This document shows positions 54,712-63,684 of a DNA stretch of 64,000 bases, one piece after another. This DNA is from Nostoc desertorum CM1-VF14 (GTDB taxonomy: Bacteria; Cyanobacteriota; Cyanobacteriia; Cyanobacteriales; Nostocaceae). Each line of letters begins with the position of its first letter. Position 1 is the first letter of the stretch. The notes under the pieces are model-generated. The model did no database searches, was not told the origin of the DNA, and saw only the letters and a list, made by a program, of their open reading frames with translations. The DNA lies in assembly GCA_019359245.1 (NCBI GenBank), contig JAHHHR010000043.1, positions 1 through 64,000 of the forward strand, read 5' to 3'. The position numbers were made by a program, and so were the translations under genes.

Positions 54712-56775
54712 TCAAGTTGAGTTACTGCCTTGCCCAATGAAGATTACATTTGCCAAAACTTGTATTTTTGTTAACTCACGCACAAGACGTTGAGCTTGAT
54801 GCTTATAAAGTAGTATTGGCAACACTCTAGGCAAATTATTCATCCACTGCCTAGCACTAGCAAAACTACATCCTGTAATCAAGACTATTTCTTCAGCACC
54901 ATACATAATAGCATTTGCAGTCAGAGCTTTTTCAATCTGCACCTGCCAAAGACGAGGCAGCATTTCACCCCATTCAATTCGCTGCAAACTAATGCTTGTG
55001 GCTAATACAATCAAGCGATCGCCAGCATAAAGCTTAACATCATACCAGGGCATCAACGAGTAATTGTCTCGCTGATATTTCTGGTAAAGAATCGGCACAA
55101 CATTGTAGCCATAGGCTATTTCAGATAGAAGCAACCCGTTGAGAGTATCGCCATCTTCAATTTTGTATTCCGTCACCATGACTATTTGCTCGCTCAAGTG
55201 AAACAAGCTCAGAACATTTTCTCCAAAAGCAGCACAAGCAAAGACTTCTGCCGATAAAGCCGCACCACACAGAACTTGAGCATAGGGAAACAAAGGGGCT
55301 ATATTATCACTAAAATGGCGATCTTGAGAGCGAATAATCAAGCTGGTGGCGGGGTTCATTGCATGAGCCATCAAACCAATTTCCAGATTCTCCATGTTAT
55401 CGTCCCCAACTAAAACGATGCTTTTAGCACGGGAGAGATTAACTTTAGCCAATGTTTCGGTGGCATTGCCAACAATAAGCGGCATATCTGGTAAAGTGTT
55501 TTGGTCGAGAGTAGTAGTATGAATTCCTACTAACGGCTGGTTGAGTTCTTGCAAAAGAGCAGCCACTCTCAATCCCAAGCGATTTAAGCCAATAATCACT
55601 ACATGGTTGCGTTGTGGTATTGGAGGACGGGAATTGAAAAACTGGAATCTTGAAGTGACAAGAGCATCAGTTACCAGTGCATATAATACTCCTACAAAAG
55701 CTTGACCTGTCAACGTCAGTCCCAGGCTAAAGAACCGCAACCACCAAGGGATATAACCCGAAGGTTCTGATTGCAAGCTAAACTCAACACCGCCAAATAA
55801 ATCTCCGTATCCTCCCAAGAGCAAGATTGCTGTTGCATAGAAAGCTTCTTGCAGGGTGATGTCAGGATAATACAAGCGGTAAAGAACTATTCCAAAAAAC
55901 CACAGGATGAGTACAGTAATCGCATAGATTGTCGCAATTCGCCGGATTTGATTTTGGCTTTGGTAATAAGATTGCCAAAATTGGATTATTTTCTGTTTAA
56001 GATTCTTTGCTGTAATGCCTCGGACAAACTCTTGCCACTGCCAACTTTGGCGGTAAGATTTATTTGTATGTTGCTCAGATAAGGCTAGTTCGTATGCAAC
56101 ATCAATATAAACGATTGTGTCTCCTACCTGCACTTCTGCTTCTGGGTCAAACCCAAATAATTCTCTGGGTGGATCAGATGAAACACTTGTGTGACTTAAT
56201 ATACGGCGAGTTGTAAGATTAAGTCTATGTAAGGGCTTGCCATTGCACCAGCTATCCTTCGCTTGTACCTGATGCTTGATCACTTGCAATAGTTGCCCCT
56301 CTAAGGTGAAATATCCAATAGCTTCAGAGCCAAGGGCTGACAGAGCAAAGGCATGAGCTGAGAGATGGGTAGGCTCAAAGGCAACAAAATTGCCAAGATT
56401 TTCCCACAAGAGTTTGTTAAAATTTTGTTTGTCAGAACGGACAATTAGACGAATGTGCGGATTAAGTCGGCGTGCTGCAAAGGCAGCTTCTATGTTTATC
56501 CGCTCATTTCTTGTCACTAAAAGTATTGAACGACATTGGCTTATACCTGCCTGCTCTAAAACACTTGGCTGGCGGCAATCTCCTATGATTAACTTTTCTA
56601 GTAAACTTGGTACTTCTGGGACTTCCCAATGTTCGGACTGCACATCGTCAATGGCGCTGACTTTAACATCGTACTCCTTTAGGACTGCAACACAGTGTTG
56701 CCCTAAACTTTGGAGTCCGCATACTAAGAAAAGGTCTAGGGTTTTTTTTTGATTGGTGCTAGGAGGGGGATGCAC
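54712..56775 (-). CDS. Potassium-channel-like membrane protein with two RCK/TrkA-N regions
   Basis: A 687-residue protein with RCK-type NAD-binding domains on both sides of a short pore module. The N-terminal one starts LDLFLVCGLQSLGQHC and the second VVIIGLNRLGLRVAALL. The pore region (~270-370) has two to three membrane helices and a filter-like LLLGGYGDLFG, where GYGD is the K+ channel signature but the preceding T is replaced. It likely regulates potassium or cation flux in response to nucleotide binding. The layout RCK-pore-RCK is seen in other cyanobacterial channels. It has no close partner gene. Confidence 0.8.
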   Translation of the reverse strand: MHPPPSTNQKKTLDLFLVCGLQSLGQHCVAVLKEYDVKVSAIDDVQSEHWEVPEVPSLLEKLIIGDCRQPSVLEQAGISQCRSILLVTRNERINIEAAFAARRLNPHIRLIVRSDKQNFNKLLWENLGNFVAFEPTHLSAHAFALSALGSEAIGYFTLEGQLLQVIKHQVQAKDSWCNGKPLHRLNLTTRRILSHTSVSSDPPRELFGFDPEAEVQVGDTIVYIDVAYELALSEQHTNKSYRQSWQWQEFVRGITAKNLKQKIIQFWQSYYQSQNQIRRIATIYAITVLILWFFGIVLYRLYYPDITLQEAFYATAILLLGGYGDLFGGVEFSLQSEPSGYIPWWLRFFSLGLTLTGQAFVGVLYALVTDALVTSRFQFFNSRPPIPQRNHVVIIGLNRLGLRVAALLQELNQPLVGIHTTTLDQNTLPDMPLIVGNATETLAKVNLSRAKSIVLVGDDNMENLEIGLMAHAMNPATSLIIRSQDRHFSDNIAPLFPYAQVLCGAALSAEVFACAAFGENVLSLFHLSEQIVMVTEYKIEDGDTLNGLLLSEIAYGYNVVPILYQKYQRDNYSLMPWYDVKLYAGDRLIVLATSISLQRIEWGEMLPRLWQVQIEKALTANAIMYGAEEIVLITGCSFASARQWMNNLPRVLPILLYKHQAQRLVRELTKIQVLANVIFIGQGSNST

Positions 56776-56874
56776 TTTCTGTTGATAGCAGCATTCAATA
56801 TTGCTAACAGTATGTGTTTATTAAGATTATATCTTACTATTTCCCTAATCCTAATTCCAGTCCCTAATCCATCT

Positions 56875-57648
56875 TCACGGCAGCAAACTAGCAGAATTGA
56901 CATCTAAAAATAACGTCGCTTGGGGTTGTTGACGCAGAACAGAAGCCGGACAGTCTGTATTTATAGAACCCTGTAACATTGCTTTCACCACATTTGCTTT
57001 ACGTTTTTCTGGAGCCAGACAGATAATTTTTTTAGCTGAACAAATTGCTGAGATAGTGACAGTAAAAGCATATTGTGGGACAGTTTCTAGATTCGGAAAG
57101 TGACCCGTACTTACTTGTTGCTGACGGTTCGCTGTATCCAGTTTCACTAGTTTCACGCTATAAGGATCTTGAAAATTTGCTACTGAGGGATCGTTAAAAG
57201 CTAAATGTCCATTTTCGCCAACACCAAGACAGCATAAGTCAATTGGTTGCGCTTGCAGTAGTTTGGTGTAGCGATCGCACTCGTTTACTGGTTGCAATGC
57301 ATCACCTTCTATATAATTAAATTGCTTAGGAACAACCCGTTTTTCTACACGTTCTCGCATATAGCGCCGGAAACTGGCAGAATGGTCAGCAGTAATTCCC
57401 AAATATTCATCTAGATGGAACAGAATAATTCGTGACCAATCTACACCACCCAACGCAATTAAAGCATCAAGAAACTTGAGTTGGGAGTTACCTGTTGCTA
57501 ACAATACAGCAGCTGTATCCTGTTGCTTGAGAACTGACTGTAAATGCTTTTGCGCGATTTCGGCAACATCCTGGGCCATTTCGACTTCAGAGTTGTAAAT
57601 CTGCACTAGTAAATCATCAACGCGAAAAAAGTTTGGATCGGCTAGCAT
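56875..57648 (-). CDS. nagB: Glucosamine-6-phosphate deaminase
   Basis: A 257-residue enzyme of the NagB/6-phosphogluconolactonase fold that converts glucosamine-6-phosphate to fructose-6-phosphate and ammonia. Marks are LLATGNSQLKFL, FHLDEYLG with catalytic D80, SFRRYM, GVGENGHLAFNDP (142-154) and PQYAFTVTISAI. The ENGH form, where E. coli has VDGH, is common in other NagB members. It is followed by no other amino-sugar gene here; the HAD gene upstream is divergent. Confidence 0.88.
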   Translation of the reverse strand: MLADPNFFRVDDLLVQIYNSEVEMAQDVAEIAQKHLQSVLKQQDTAAVLLATGNSQLKFLDALIALGGVDWSRIILFHLDEYLGITADHSASFRRYMRERVEKRVVPKQFNYIEGDALQPVNECDRYTKLLQAQPIDLCCLGVGENGHLAFNDPSVANFQDPYSVKLVKLDTANRQQQVSTGHFPNLETVPQYAFTVTISAICSAKKIICLAPEKRKANVVKAMLQGSINTDCPASVLRQQPQATLFLDVNSASLLP

Positions 57649-57843
57649 TTGCTTACGTTGAAGGTTATCAATTATACGGCAGTTTGTTGAGAGGCTCTAC
57701 CTGTCTGCGCTTATATGCCCTATCCAGTATAGATTTTAGGATTTAGCAGATTAATTTATAGCTTTTTGCGCTGTATAAGGACAAAAAAACAATGTAAACT
57801 ATTTAAATTAAGTTAACAATTATTTACATTTTACCCAAAAATC

Positions 57844-58530
57844 ATGCTGGCTGCAATTCTCTTTGACCTAGACGGGACTATTGTCAATACTGACCCTATA
57901 CACTACCGAGCTTGGCAAGAAATGCTGTTAAATTACAGCATAGAAATTGACGAAACATTTTATAAATCCCGAATTAGTGGGCGACTAAATCCAGAAATTG
58001 TTAAAGATATTCTGCCACAATTATCAATAGCAGAAGGGCAAAAATTTGCAGATGAAAAAGAGGCGCTTTTCCGCAAACTCGCCCCGCATCTCAAACCGCT
58101 AAATGGATTTTCTGAACTATTAAAATGGACAGAGACACATCAGTTAAAACGCGCATTAGTAACTAATGCTCCTAGATTAAATGCAGAATTTATGCTAGAT
58201 GTTTTGGGGATAAAAGAAGCTTTCCATACAGTTGTTGTCGCGGATGATTGTGTAGCAGGTAAACCTGACCCTGCACCCTACCAAGTCGCCCTGAATAATT
58301 TGGCGATTACAGCAGAGGAAGCGATCGCTTTAGAAGACTCTCCCTCTGGGATTCGGGCGGCGGTGGGCGCACATATCCGCACTATTGGCATCGCCTCCAC
58401 CCATGATCCCCAAGTATTGCAGGAAGTCGGTGCATTTATGGCAATTCCAGATTTTACTGATTTGCAGTTGTGGACATTGCTCAACTCACTCATTGAACCA
58501 GATTTAAGTGCGATCGCTTCTAATTTGTAA
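57844..58530 (+). CDS. HAD-superfamily phosphatase / beta-phosphoglucomutase-like
   Basis: A 228-residue HAD hydrolase with the nucleophile motif FDLDGTIVNTDP (D8 and D10), a small helical cap, motif II VTNAP, the lysine of motif III in AGKPDPAPY, and EDSPSGIRAA as motif IV. The cap resembles beta-phosphoglucomutase and sugar-phosphate phosphatases. The substrate is uncertain. It is convergent with the padR gene, with a terminator between them. Confidence 0.88.
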   Translation: MLAAILFDLDGTIVNTDPIHYRAWQEMLLNYSIEIDETFYKSRISGRLNPEIVKDILPQLSIAEGQKFADEKEALFRKLAPHLKPLNGFSELLKWTETHQLKRALVTNAPRLNAEFMLDVLGIKEAFHTVVVADDCVAGKPDPAPYQVALNNLAITAEEAIALEDSPSGIRAAVGAHIRTIGIASTHDPQVLQEVGAFMAIPDFTDLQLWTLLNSLIEPDLSAIASNL

Positions 58531-58553
58531 GCATAAAATCTTAGAACATCGAA

Positions 58554-58595
58554 AGTAGAGACATGAATTTGTTAACCCGTCTCTACTTATTTTTC
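58554..58595 (+). terminator. Rho-independent terminator of the HAD gene
   Basis: AGTAGAGAC (58554-58562) pairs perfectly with GTCTCTACT (58579-58587), followed by TATTTTT. It overlaps the end of padR on the other strand. Confidence 0.75.
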
Positions 58596-59213
58596 CGCAA
58601 GAATCGCGTAAATTTCCCGTTTAACTTGCTCTAAAAGCTCACGCACCCGATTTATTCGCTCCATATTGCCACTGCGAGCAACCTGCACCACAACAGCAGC
58701 TAATTCTGTTGCAGCATTCCGCAACTCAATAAACTCTTGGGGCTTACCTTTCACGAAGCTTTTGAAGGTATCCCAAGGAGAGTCTGAAGTATCCTGTTGG
58801 GAACGTTCTGCCAATAATTGTTTACCCTCATCGGTAATCGTGTAAATCCGCTTGCCGCCTTCCTGTGCGCTCTTGAGATAACCACCTTCTTCCAGCAATT
58901 GGAGTGTTGGATACACCGACCCAGGACTGAGGCGACGGAAACCACCATAGCGAGTTTCCGCATCTTTGATCAGGTCATAACCATGACTAGGATGCTCGGA
59001 TAACAATTCCAGCAGGATGAACTTGATGTCACCCCGACGAGTTCGATATTCATCTCCCCAACCACGACCAAACATTTCATTGCCAAATTGCTTGTCATGA
59101 TGTTTAGCATGATGTTTGCCATGCTGAAACCAAGACTTGACAAGCAAGAAATCATCTTCACTAACTCCTGCCCATGCAGGTGCCCTAAAGCGTGACTGAA
59201 AGTGTCTAAACAT
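58587..59213 (-). CDS. PadR-family transcriptional regulator
   Basis: A 208-residue protein with a His-rich ~60-residue N-terminal extension (HGKHHAKHHDKQFG) and a PadR winged helix (IKFILLELLSEHPSHGYDLIKD, then LSPGSVYPTLQLLEEGGYLK and GKRIYTITDEGKQLL), plus a C-terminal helical dimerisation part. PadR proteins bind small effectors and repress nearby genes. Two identical palindromes 33-62 bp upstream of its ATG suggest autoregulation. The His-rich stretch could bind metal. No neighbouring efflux gene is divergent from it, so its other targets are not evident. Confidence 0.9.
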   Translation of the reverse strand: MFRHFQSRFRAPAWAGVSEDDFLLVKSWFQHGKHHAKHHDKQFGNEMFGRGWGDEYRTRRGDIKFILLELLSEHPSHGYDLIKDAETRYGGFRRLSPGSVYPTLQLLEEGGYLKSAQEGGKRIYTITDEGKQLLAERSQQDTSDSPWDTFKSFVKGKPQEFIELRNAATELAAVVVQVARSGNMERINRVRELLEQVKREIYAILAEK

Positions 59214-59245
59214 AAATCAATCTCAAATCAACTTTCTCTACTGTA

Positions 59246-59275
59246 CGATATATCGAAATATATCACGATATATCG
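59246..59275. promoter_or_regulatory. Likely PadR operator: two CGATATATCG palindromes
   Basis: CGATATATCG occurs at 59246-59255 and 59266-59275, two 10-bp perfect palindromes spaced 20 bp apart, with the related AAATATATCA between them. The 20-bp spacing puts both on the same face of the helix. The site lies 33 bp upstream of the padR ATG. Confidence 0.65.
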
Positions 59276-59347
59276 CAATACAATTTTGATGAAGATTTTT
59301 GAAGTAAGCAACTGTACCAAACTACAACCGATGCCTCCGGTAGTTAC

Positions 59348-59380
59348 GTAGCTCTGCCGTAAAGCCTGCGGCATAGCTAC
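59348..59380. repeat. Dispersed palindromic element
   Basis: GTAGCTCTGCCG and CGGCATAGCTAC are inverted copies with one mismatch and a nine-base loop, set in GC-rich flanks that differ from the AT-rich surroundings. Such elements are frequent in Nostoc intergenic DNA. Confidence 0.6.
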
Positions 59381-59477
59381 GCTTAGGCCGCAGCCTCTCC
59401 AAGAGTTGGGTTTTGTGGCAGCCGTAGATATGATATGGATTAACAGTGATAGCGGCTAGTAAGTCTGTGGCACAGGT

Positions 59478-60359
59478 TTAGCCACGTTGGCTCGGAAAAA
59501 AGAGTATGGGATACCAGCTAAAACGCAATAATTCAGCTGTAAAACTGGAAACCAACCATTCTTGGAGTTTACCTATCGTTCCTGAAGACACTGCGATCGC
59601 ACTAATATCACTCATTGCAGCCGCCTCTAAAACCTCGGTAACAGAGTATCCTTCCCGAACTTCTATATCTACTTGTAAATTTGTCGCTTCCAAATCAGCT
59701 TTAATCTGAGATAGAGTTTGTTCAGCCTGCTGTGGTAAGATTTTCCTTGGTATTTCTCGACGACCAGTATCTTCTAAAACCCAGCAAAGCTTGCATTGTT
59801 GTAGATATTTACCAGATTGTTGTTGAGCCAATTGCTTTACTTGTTGTACCAAATAATCCGCCTCTTGAGTACCGTTATAGGGAACTAGCAAAGAACGGAA
59901 AAGGTGCTGACAACGGAGTATTAATTCCTCAGAAGTATAAGCACCGATTAACTGAGGACGCAGTACCAGTAAGGGAATAGGTGTTCGACGGGATAAGTTA
60001 GCCATTGTACTACCCACCAATTTTTCCGTGAATAAGCTGCGGCTTTGAGAACCCAAAATAATCAATTGAGACCGATAGGTTTGGGCAACATTAAGGATAG
60101 TATCAACAGGCTTTCCCGATTGAACTTCTATTTTTACTTCTAGATCAGTGGGGCTTTCGCCAACAGCTTCTGCTAATCGAGTTTGAGCTTGTTCTATTTT
60201 TTCACTATCGACTTGTGGAATAATACCTCTTTCCGATAATGGAACAGTGTGCAGAAAAACTATTTGCTTTATCCCCGTAAGCGCAAGGCTAGAAACAAAA
60301 TGTTTTAGACGATGTAAACCGTCAGAAAAGTCTGTGCAAATCAAAACTCGTTGAAACAT
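59478..60359 (-). CDS. Tandem universal stress protein (UspA) domains
   Basis: A 293-residue protein with two Usp domains. The first (1-~135) opens with RVLICTDFSDGLHRL and has the nucleotide-binding pattern GSQSRSLFTEKLVGSTMANL. The second (~155-290) starts LLVPYNGTQEADY and lacks a clear ATP motif (GTIGKLQEWLVSSFTAELL). Such tandem proteins respond to stress or act as ATP/AMP sensors. It is transcribed alone. Confidence 0.88.
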   Translation of the reverse strand: MFQRVLICTDFSDGLHRLKHFVSSLALTGIKQIVFLHTVPLSERGIIPQVDSEKIEQAQTRLAEAVGESPTDLEVKIEVQSGKPVDTILNVAQTYRSQLIILGSQSRSLFTEKLVGSTMANLSRRTPIPLLVLRPQLIGAYTSEELILRCQHLFRSLLVPYNGTQEADYLVQQVKQLAQQQSGKYLQQCKLCWVLEDTGRREIPRKILPQQAEQTLSQIKADLEATNLQVDIEVREGYSVTEVLEAAAMSDISAIAVSSGTIGKLQEWLVSSFTAELLRFSWYPILFFPSQRG

Positions 60360-60596
60360 ATGTAACTAATAAAAGGTATTTAGAAATCTTCTAATTTAAT
60401 CCGAAAACTTATAATCAAGTTTGCTTGAATAGTTACAGCATATTTCATTTCGGTGATGAATCTGTAATTTTTTTGCAGAATTTAGCGACAAGTCTAATGA
60501 TTATTTCCAATAATATCTGCAATAAGTCTTTAATATTACTCTTTATGAAGATACGTATTATGACAGTAGCCACACCCAAAGGGAATAGCTACTAGC

Positions 60597-61475
60597 TCAT
60601 ACTTTTTCAAAAAAAGACTCTACCCATTGCAAATATTGCAAACCGGCAATTATTGCTGTGTCATTATGATCTGCTCCTGGAACCAACAGTAGTTGCTTTG
60701 GTTCGGGAGCAACGGCATATAATTTTTGGCTCATCAAAGAAGGTACAGTCGAATCAGCAGCGCCATGAATAAATAAAACTGGTATTTTTAACTTCGGCAA
60801 TTTTTTAATGGAATTAAAGCGCTGTGTCAAGATTAAATCCACAGGAAACATCCAAAACATGTTTCGATAAGTTATTAAATCGCGGATGGATGTAAAAGAG
60901 CTTTCCACAATCAAACCAGCAGCTTGTGGGTGTTTCACTGCTAAATCGATGGCGATTGCACCCCCAAGAGAATGCCCATAAAGAAAAATTTGGCTAGGTG
61001 GAATCTCTTGTTGCTGCATTAAGTAATTCCAAGCTGTGAATGCATCTTCATAAACCCGCTTTTCGTTGGGAAACATCCCCTCACTACGACCATAACCCCG
61101 ATAATCAATCAGCAATACCGAAAACCCTAGCTGATGAAACCGATTAGCATGAGCTATATTTGCGCCAATATTGATACCGTTTCCGTGTAAGTATAGCAAC
61201 ACCTTAGCATTGGGTTGCTTGGCTTCTATCCACCAACCATGAATATGTTCTACCTTGCCCGCTTTAACTGGCACAGGTAACCAAACCTCTTTGTAAGGGA
61301 GATTAAAAAACTCTGGGGTCTTTTCAATAACAGCAGAGGGAAAGAAAATGAACCGAGGTTGCCCAATAAAAAGAAATATACAGATAGCACAGTACGCGAT
61401 TGCTGCAATGATTCCACTCCAGAATAGTAGTTGGGAAAATACTTGTATTAAAAATTGCAGCTTATTAACTTCCAT
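60597..61475 (-). CDS. Membrane-anchored alpha/beta hydrolase (ABHD13/BEM46-like)
   Basis: A 292-residue protein with an N-terminal membrane helix (~14-38), then a hydrolase fold. YLHGNGINIG holds the oxyanion loop, YGHSLGGAIA contains the nucleophile S169, and AADSTVP and GADHND carry the acid and base. DYRGYGRSEG fits the BEM46/ABHD13 type. The substrate is unknown; members act as lipases, esterases or depalmitoylases. It seems monocistronic. Confidence 0.85.
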   Translation of the reverse strand: MEVNKLQFLIQVFSQLLFWSGIIAAIAYCAICIFLFIGQPRFIFFPSAVIEKTPEFFNLPYKEVWLPVPVKAGKVEHIHGWWIEAKQPNAKVLLYLHGNGINIGANIAHANRFHQLGFSVLLIDYRGYGRSEGMFPNEKRVYEDAFTAWNYLMQQQEIPPSQIFLYGHSLGGAIAIDLAVKHPQAAGLIVESSFTSIRDLITYRNMFWMFPVDLILTQRFNSIKKLPKLKIPVLFIHGAADSTVPSLMSQKLYAVAPEPKQLLLVPGADHNDTAIIAGLQYLQWVESFFEKV

Positions 61476-61677
61476 GCCCTAAGTTTTTATCGAATATTAA
61501 AGTGTTTATCTTAACAAAATAATTACTTAGTATGAGCAGCCCTAGCATTTTTATATCTAGATTTCAAGCATTCTCAAAAAATTTTACCCTAAAATCAATT
61601 ATTCAGTAAAAATACGTATGCAATGTTAAGTCTTCTCAATATATGAATAGTAGAATTAGCCCATACAGGAGAAGACA

Positions 61678-62136
61678 GTGACGCTCTTAAACCAAGCTCA
61701 AGTAGAGCAGCTAAAGGAAATAACCACACAATTGCGACAAGTAAGACAAGAAAAATCTATATGCATAGAAGAAATAGCCGCTCAAACCCTAATTCGAGCA
61801 GGTGTTTTGCAAGCTTTAGAAGAACAACGATTTGAAGAATTGCCTGAGCCTATTTTTATTCAAGGATTCATCCGTCGCTATGGAGATGTTTTAGGGCTGG
61901 ATGGAAATGCTTTATCACATACTCTTATAAGCAATGTAGTCCGCCAAGACTCCCATAATGATCATAAGAATTCAGACAACAAATCAAATACATACATACC
62001 TCTTGTTCTCACCTACATTCTATTATTAGTAGCTGCATCTACGGGTCTTTTATATATACTTAATCCACCACAAATTGCATCTGAATCTCTGACTCCAGAA
62101 GTCAATGGTCAACACTCAATGGTCAGTAATCAGTGA
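61678..62136 (+). CDS. RodZ-like protein: HTH domain with one membrane helix
   Basis: A 152-residue protein with an XRE-like helix-turn-helix of the RodZ/HTH_25 type (~12-80: LKEITTQLRQVRQEKSICIE, EEIAAQTLIRAGVLQALEE, FIQGFIRRYGDVLGLD), a polar linker and one membrane helix (~107-126, PLVLTYILLLVAASTGLLYI). The start is GTG 61678 because AGGAGA precedes it at normal spacing. In RodZ the HTH binds MreB to control cell shape; this short form lacks the large periplasmic domain, so the role is only suggested. Confidence 0.82.
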   Translation: MTLLNQAQVEQLKEITTQLRQVRQEKSICIEEIAAQTLIRAGVLQALEEQRFEELPEPIFIQGFIRRYGDVLGLDGNALSHTLISNVVRQDSHNDHKNSDNKSNTYIPLVLTYILLLVAASTGLLYILNPPQIASESLTPEVNGQHSMVSNQ

Positions 62137-62215
62137 GTGGGGGAGATGGAGGAGATGAGGGAGATGAGGGAAATGGGGAAGAGGAGGGAGAAATAAGTAG
62201 TGCCCAATGCCCCAT
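62137..62215 (+). repeat. Purine-rich short tandem repeats between rodZ-like gene and gatA
   Basis: GGGAGATG/GAGGAGATGAGG units at 62138-62190 and a CCCAATGCCCCATGCCCA tail are typical Nostoc spacer repeats. Open frames across them are chance. Confidence 0.6.
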
Positions 62216-62223
62216 GCCCAATT

Positions 62224-63684
62224 TCAAGATATTTGCGGTTTACGCAGATGCCAAGTCGTGGATTGCTCATAAGCGTAAGCTACTTGAAACAGTAGGTCTT
62301 CTCGCAGCACATTGCCAATTAGCTGTAATCCTATCGGTAGCCCCTGATCATCAAAACCGCATGGCAAACTTAAACTAGGTAAACCAGCAAGATTCACAGG
62401 GATAGTCATCAAGTCAGTTAAATACATACTCAAGGGGTCAGTAGTCTTTTCCCCCGCTTTGAATGCTGTAGTGGGGGATGTGGGACAAACTAACACATCA
62501 ACTGCGGCAAAAGCCTTTTCAAAATCTCGCTTAATCAGGGTGCGGACTTTTTGCGCTTTCAGGTAGTAAGCATCGTAATAGCCAGCCGAAAGTGCGTAAG
62601 TGCCAATCATAATTCGGCGTTTGACTTCTGTACCAAAACCAGTGGCACGGGTACGAGTGTACATCGATAGCAGATTATCGGCATCAGGGGCGCGGTAACC
62701 ATATTTAACGCCATCGTAACGAGCTAGGTTTGCTGACGCTTCTGATGGGGCGATGATGTAGTAGGTGGGTAAGCCATAGCGAAAGGTGGGACAGGAAATT
62801 ATATGAATTTCCGCTCCCAAACTTTGTAGTTGGCCTACTGCTTTGGTAACAGCTTGTTCCACTACAGAGTCTAAACCTTCACCAAAAGTTTCTTTGATTA
62901 TGCCAATTTTTAGCTGACCTCTGGGTTTGAAGTCTGGTTTGAAGCTGGCGGCGTAGTTGGGAATGGCAACTTTGAGGCTGGTGGAATCTTTGGGATCATA
63001 ACCTGCGATCGCACTTAATAATATCGCAGCATCTTCTACTGTGTTTCCAAATGGCCCAATTTGATCCAAAGATGAAGCGTAAGCTACCAAACCATAACGG
63101 GAAACCAAGCCATAAGTTGGTTTCATTCCCACCACACCGCAAAAAGATGCCGGTTGCCGAATCGAACCGCCAGTATCAGAACCGAGAGCAACTACACATT
63201 CTTGAGCCGCCACCGCCGCAGCAGAACCCCCAGAAGAACCACCTGGAACTCGTGACAAATCCCAAGGATTAGCCGTGACTTGATAGGCAGAGTTTTCTGT
63301 AGAACTACCCATCGCAAACTCATCTAAGTTGGTTTTGCCTACCATTACCGCGCCAGCATCTGCCAGTTTTTGCGTCGCCGTTGATTCATAAGGCGGCACG
63401 AAATTTTCTAAAATCCGGGAGGCACAGGTGGTAGGAATTCCCTTAGTACATAAATTGTCCTTGATCCCCACAGGAATGCCTGCTAGCAGCCCAATTTCTT
63501 CTCCGGCAGCAATTTTGGCATCTACAGCACCCGCCTGCTCTAATGCCCGTTCTGCGGTAACACATAAAAAGCTGTGCAATTTCGGCTCTAACGCTTGAAT
63601 GCGGTCTAAAGCTTCTTGGGTAATTTCAACGGCAGAACGTTCTTTCTTAACCAGCTGTTGGTGCAACTCGCGGATGGATGCCAT
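62224..63684 (-). CDS. gatA: Glu-tRNA(Gln)/Asp-tRNA(Asn) amidotransferase subunit A
   Basis: A 486-residue amidase-signature enzyme of full length. The catalytic Ser-cisSer-Lys residues are K75 (PVGIKDN), S150 (PGGSSGGS) and S174 (DTGGSIRQ), which fits the numbering of known GatA proteins shifted by four. It makes Gln-tRNA by transamidation together with GatB and GatC, which are not in the window, as is usual in cyanobacteria where the genes are scattered. ATG 63684 is preceded by AAAGAGAG. Confidence 0.97.
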   Translation of the reverse strand: MASIRELHQQLVKKERSAVEITQEALDRIQALEPKLHSFLCVTAERALEQAGAVDAKIAAGEEIGLLAGIPVGIKDNLCTKGIPTTCASRILENFVPPYESTATQKLADAGAVMVGKTNLDEFAMGSSTENSAYQVTANPWDLSRVPGGSSGGSAAAVAAQECVVALGSDTGGSIRQPASFCGVVGMKPTYGLVSRYGLVAYASSLDQIGPFGNTVEDAAILLSAIAGYDPKDSTSLKVAIPNYAASFKPDFKPRGQLKIGIIKETFGEGLDSVVEQAVTKAVGQLQSLGAEIHIISCPTFRYGLPTYYIIAPSEASANLARYDGVKYGYRAPDADNLLSMYTRTRATGFGTEVKRRIMIGTYALSAGYYDAYYLKAQKVRTLIKRDFEKAFAAVDVLVCPTSPTTAFKAGEKTTDPLSMYLTDLMTIPVNLAGLPSLSLPCGFDDQGLPIGLQLIGNVLREDLLFQVAYAYEQSTTWHLRKPQIS

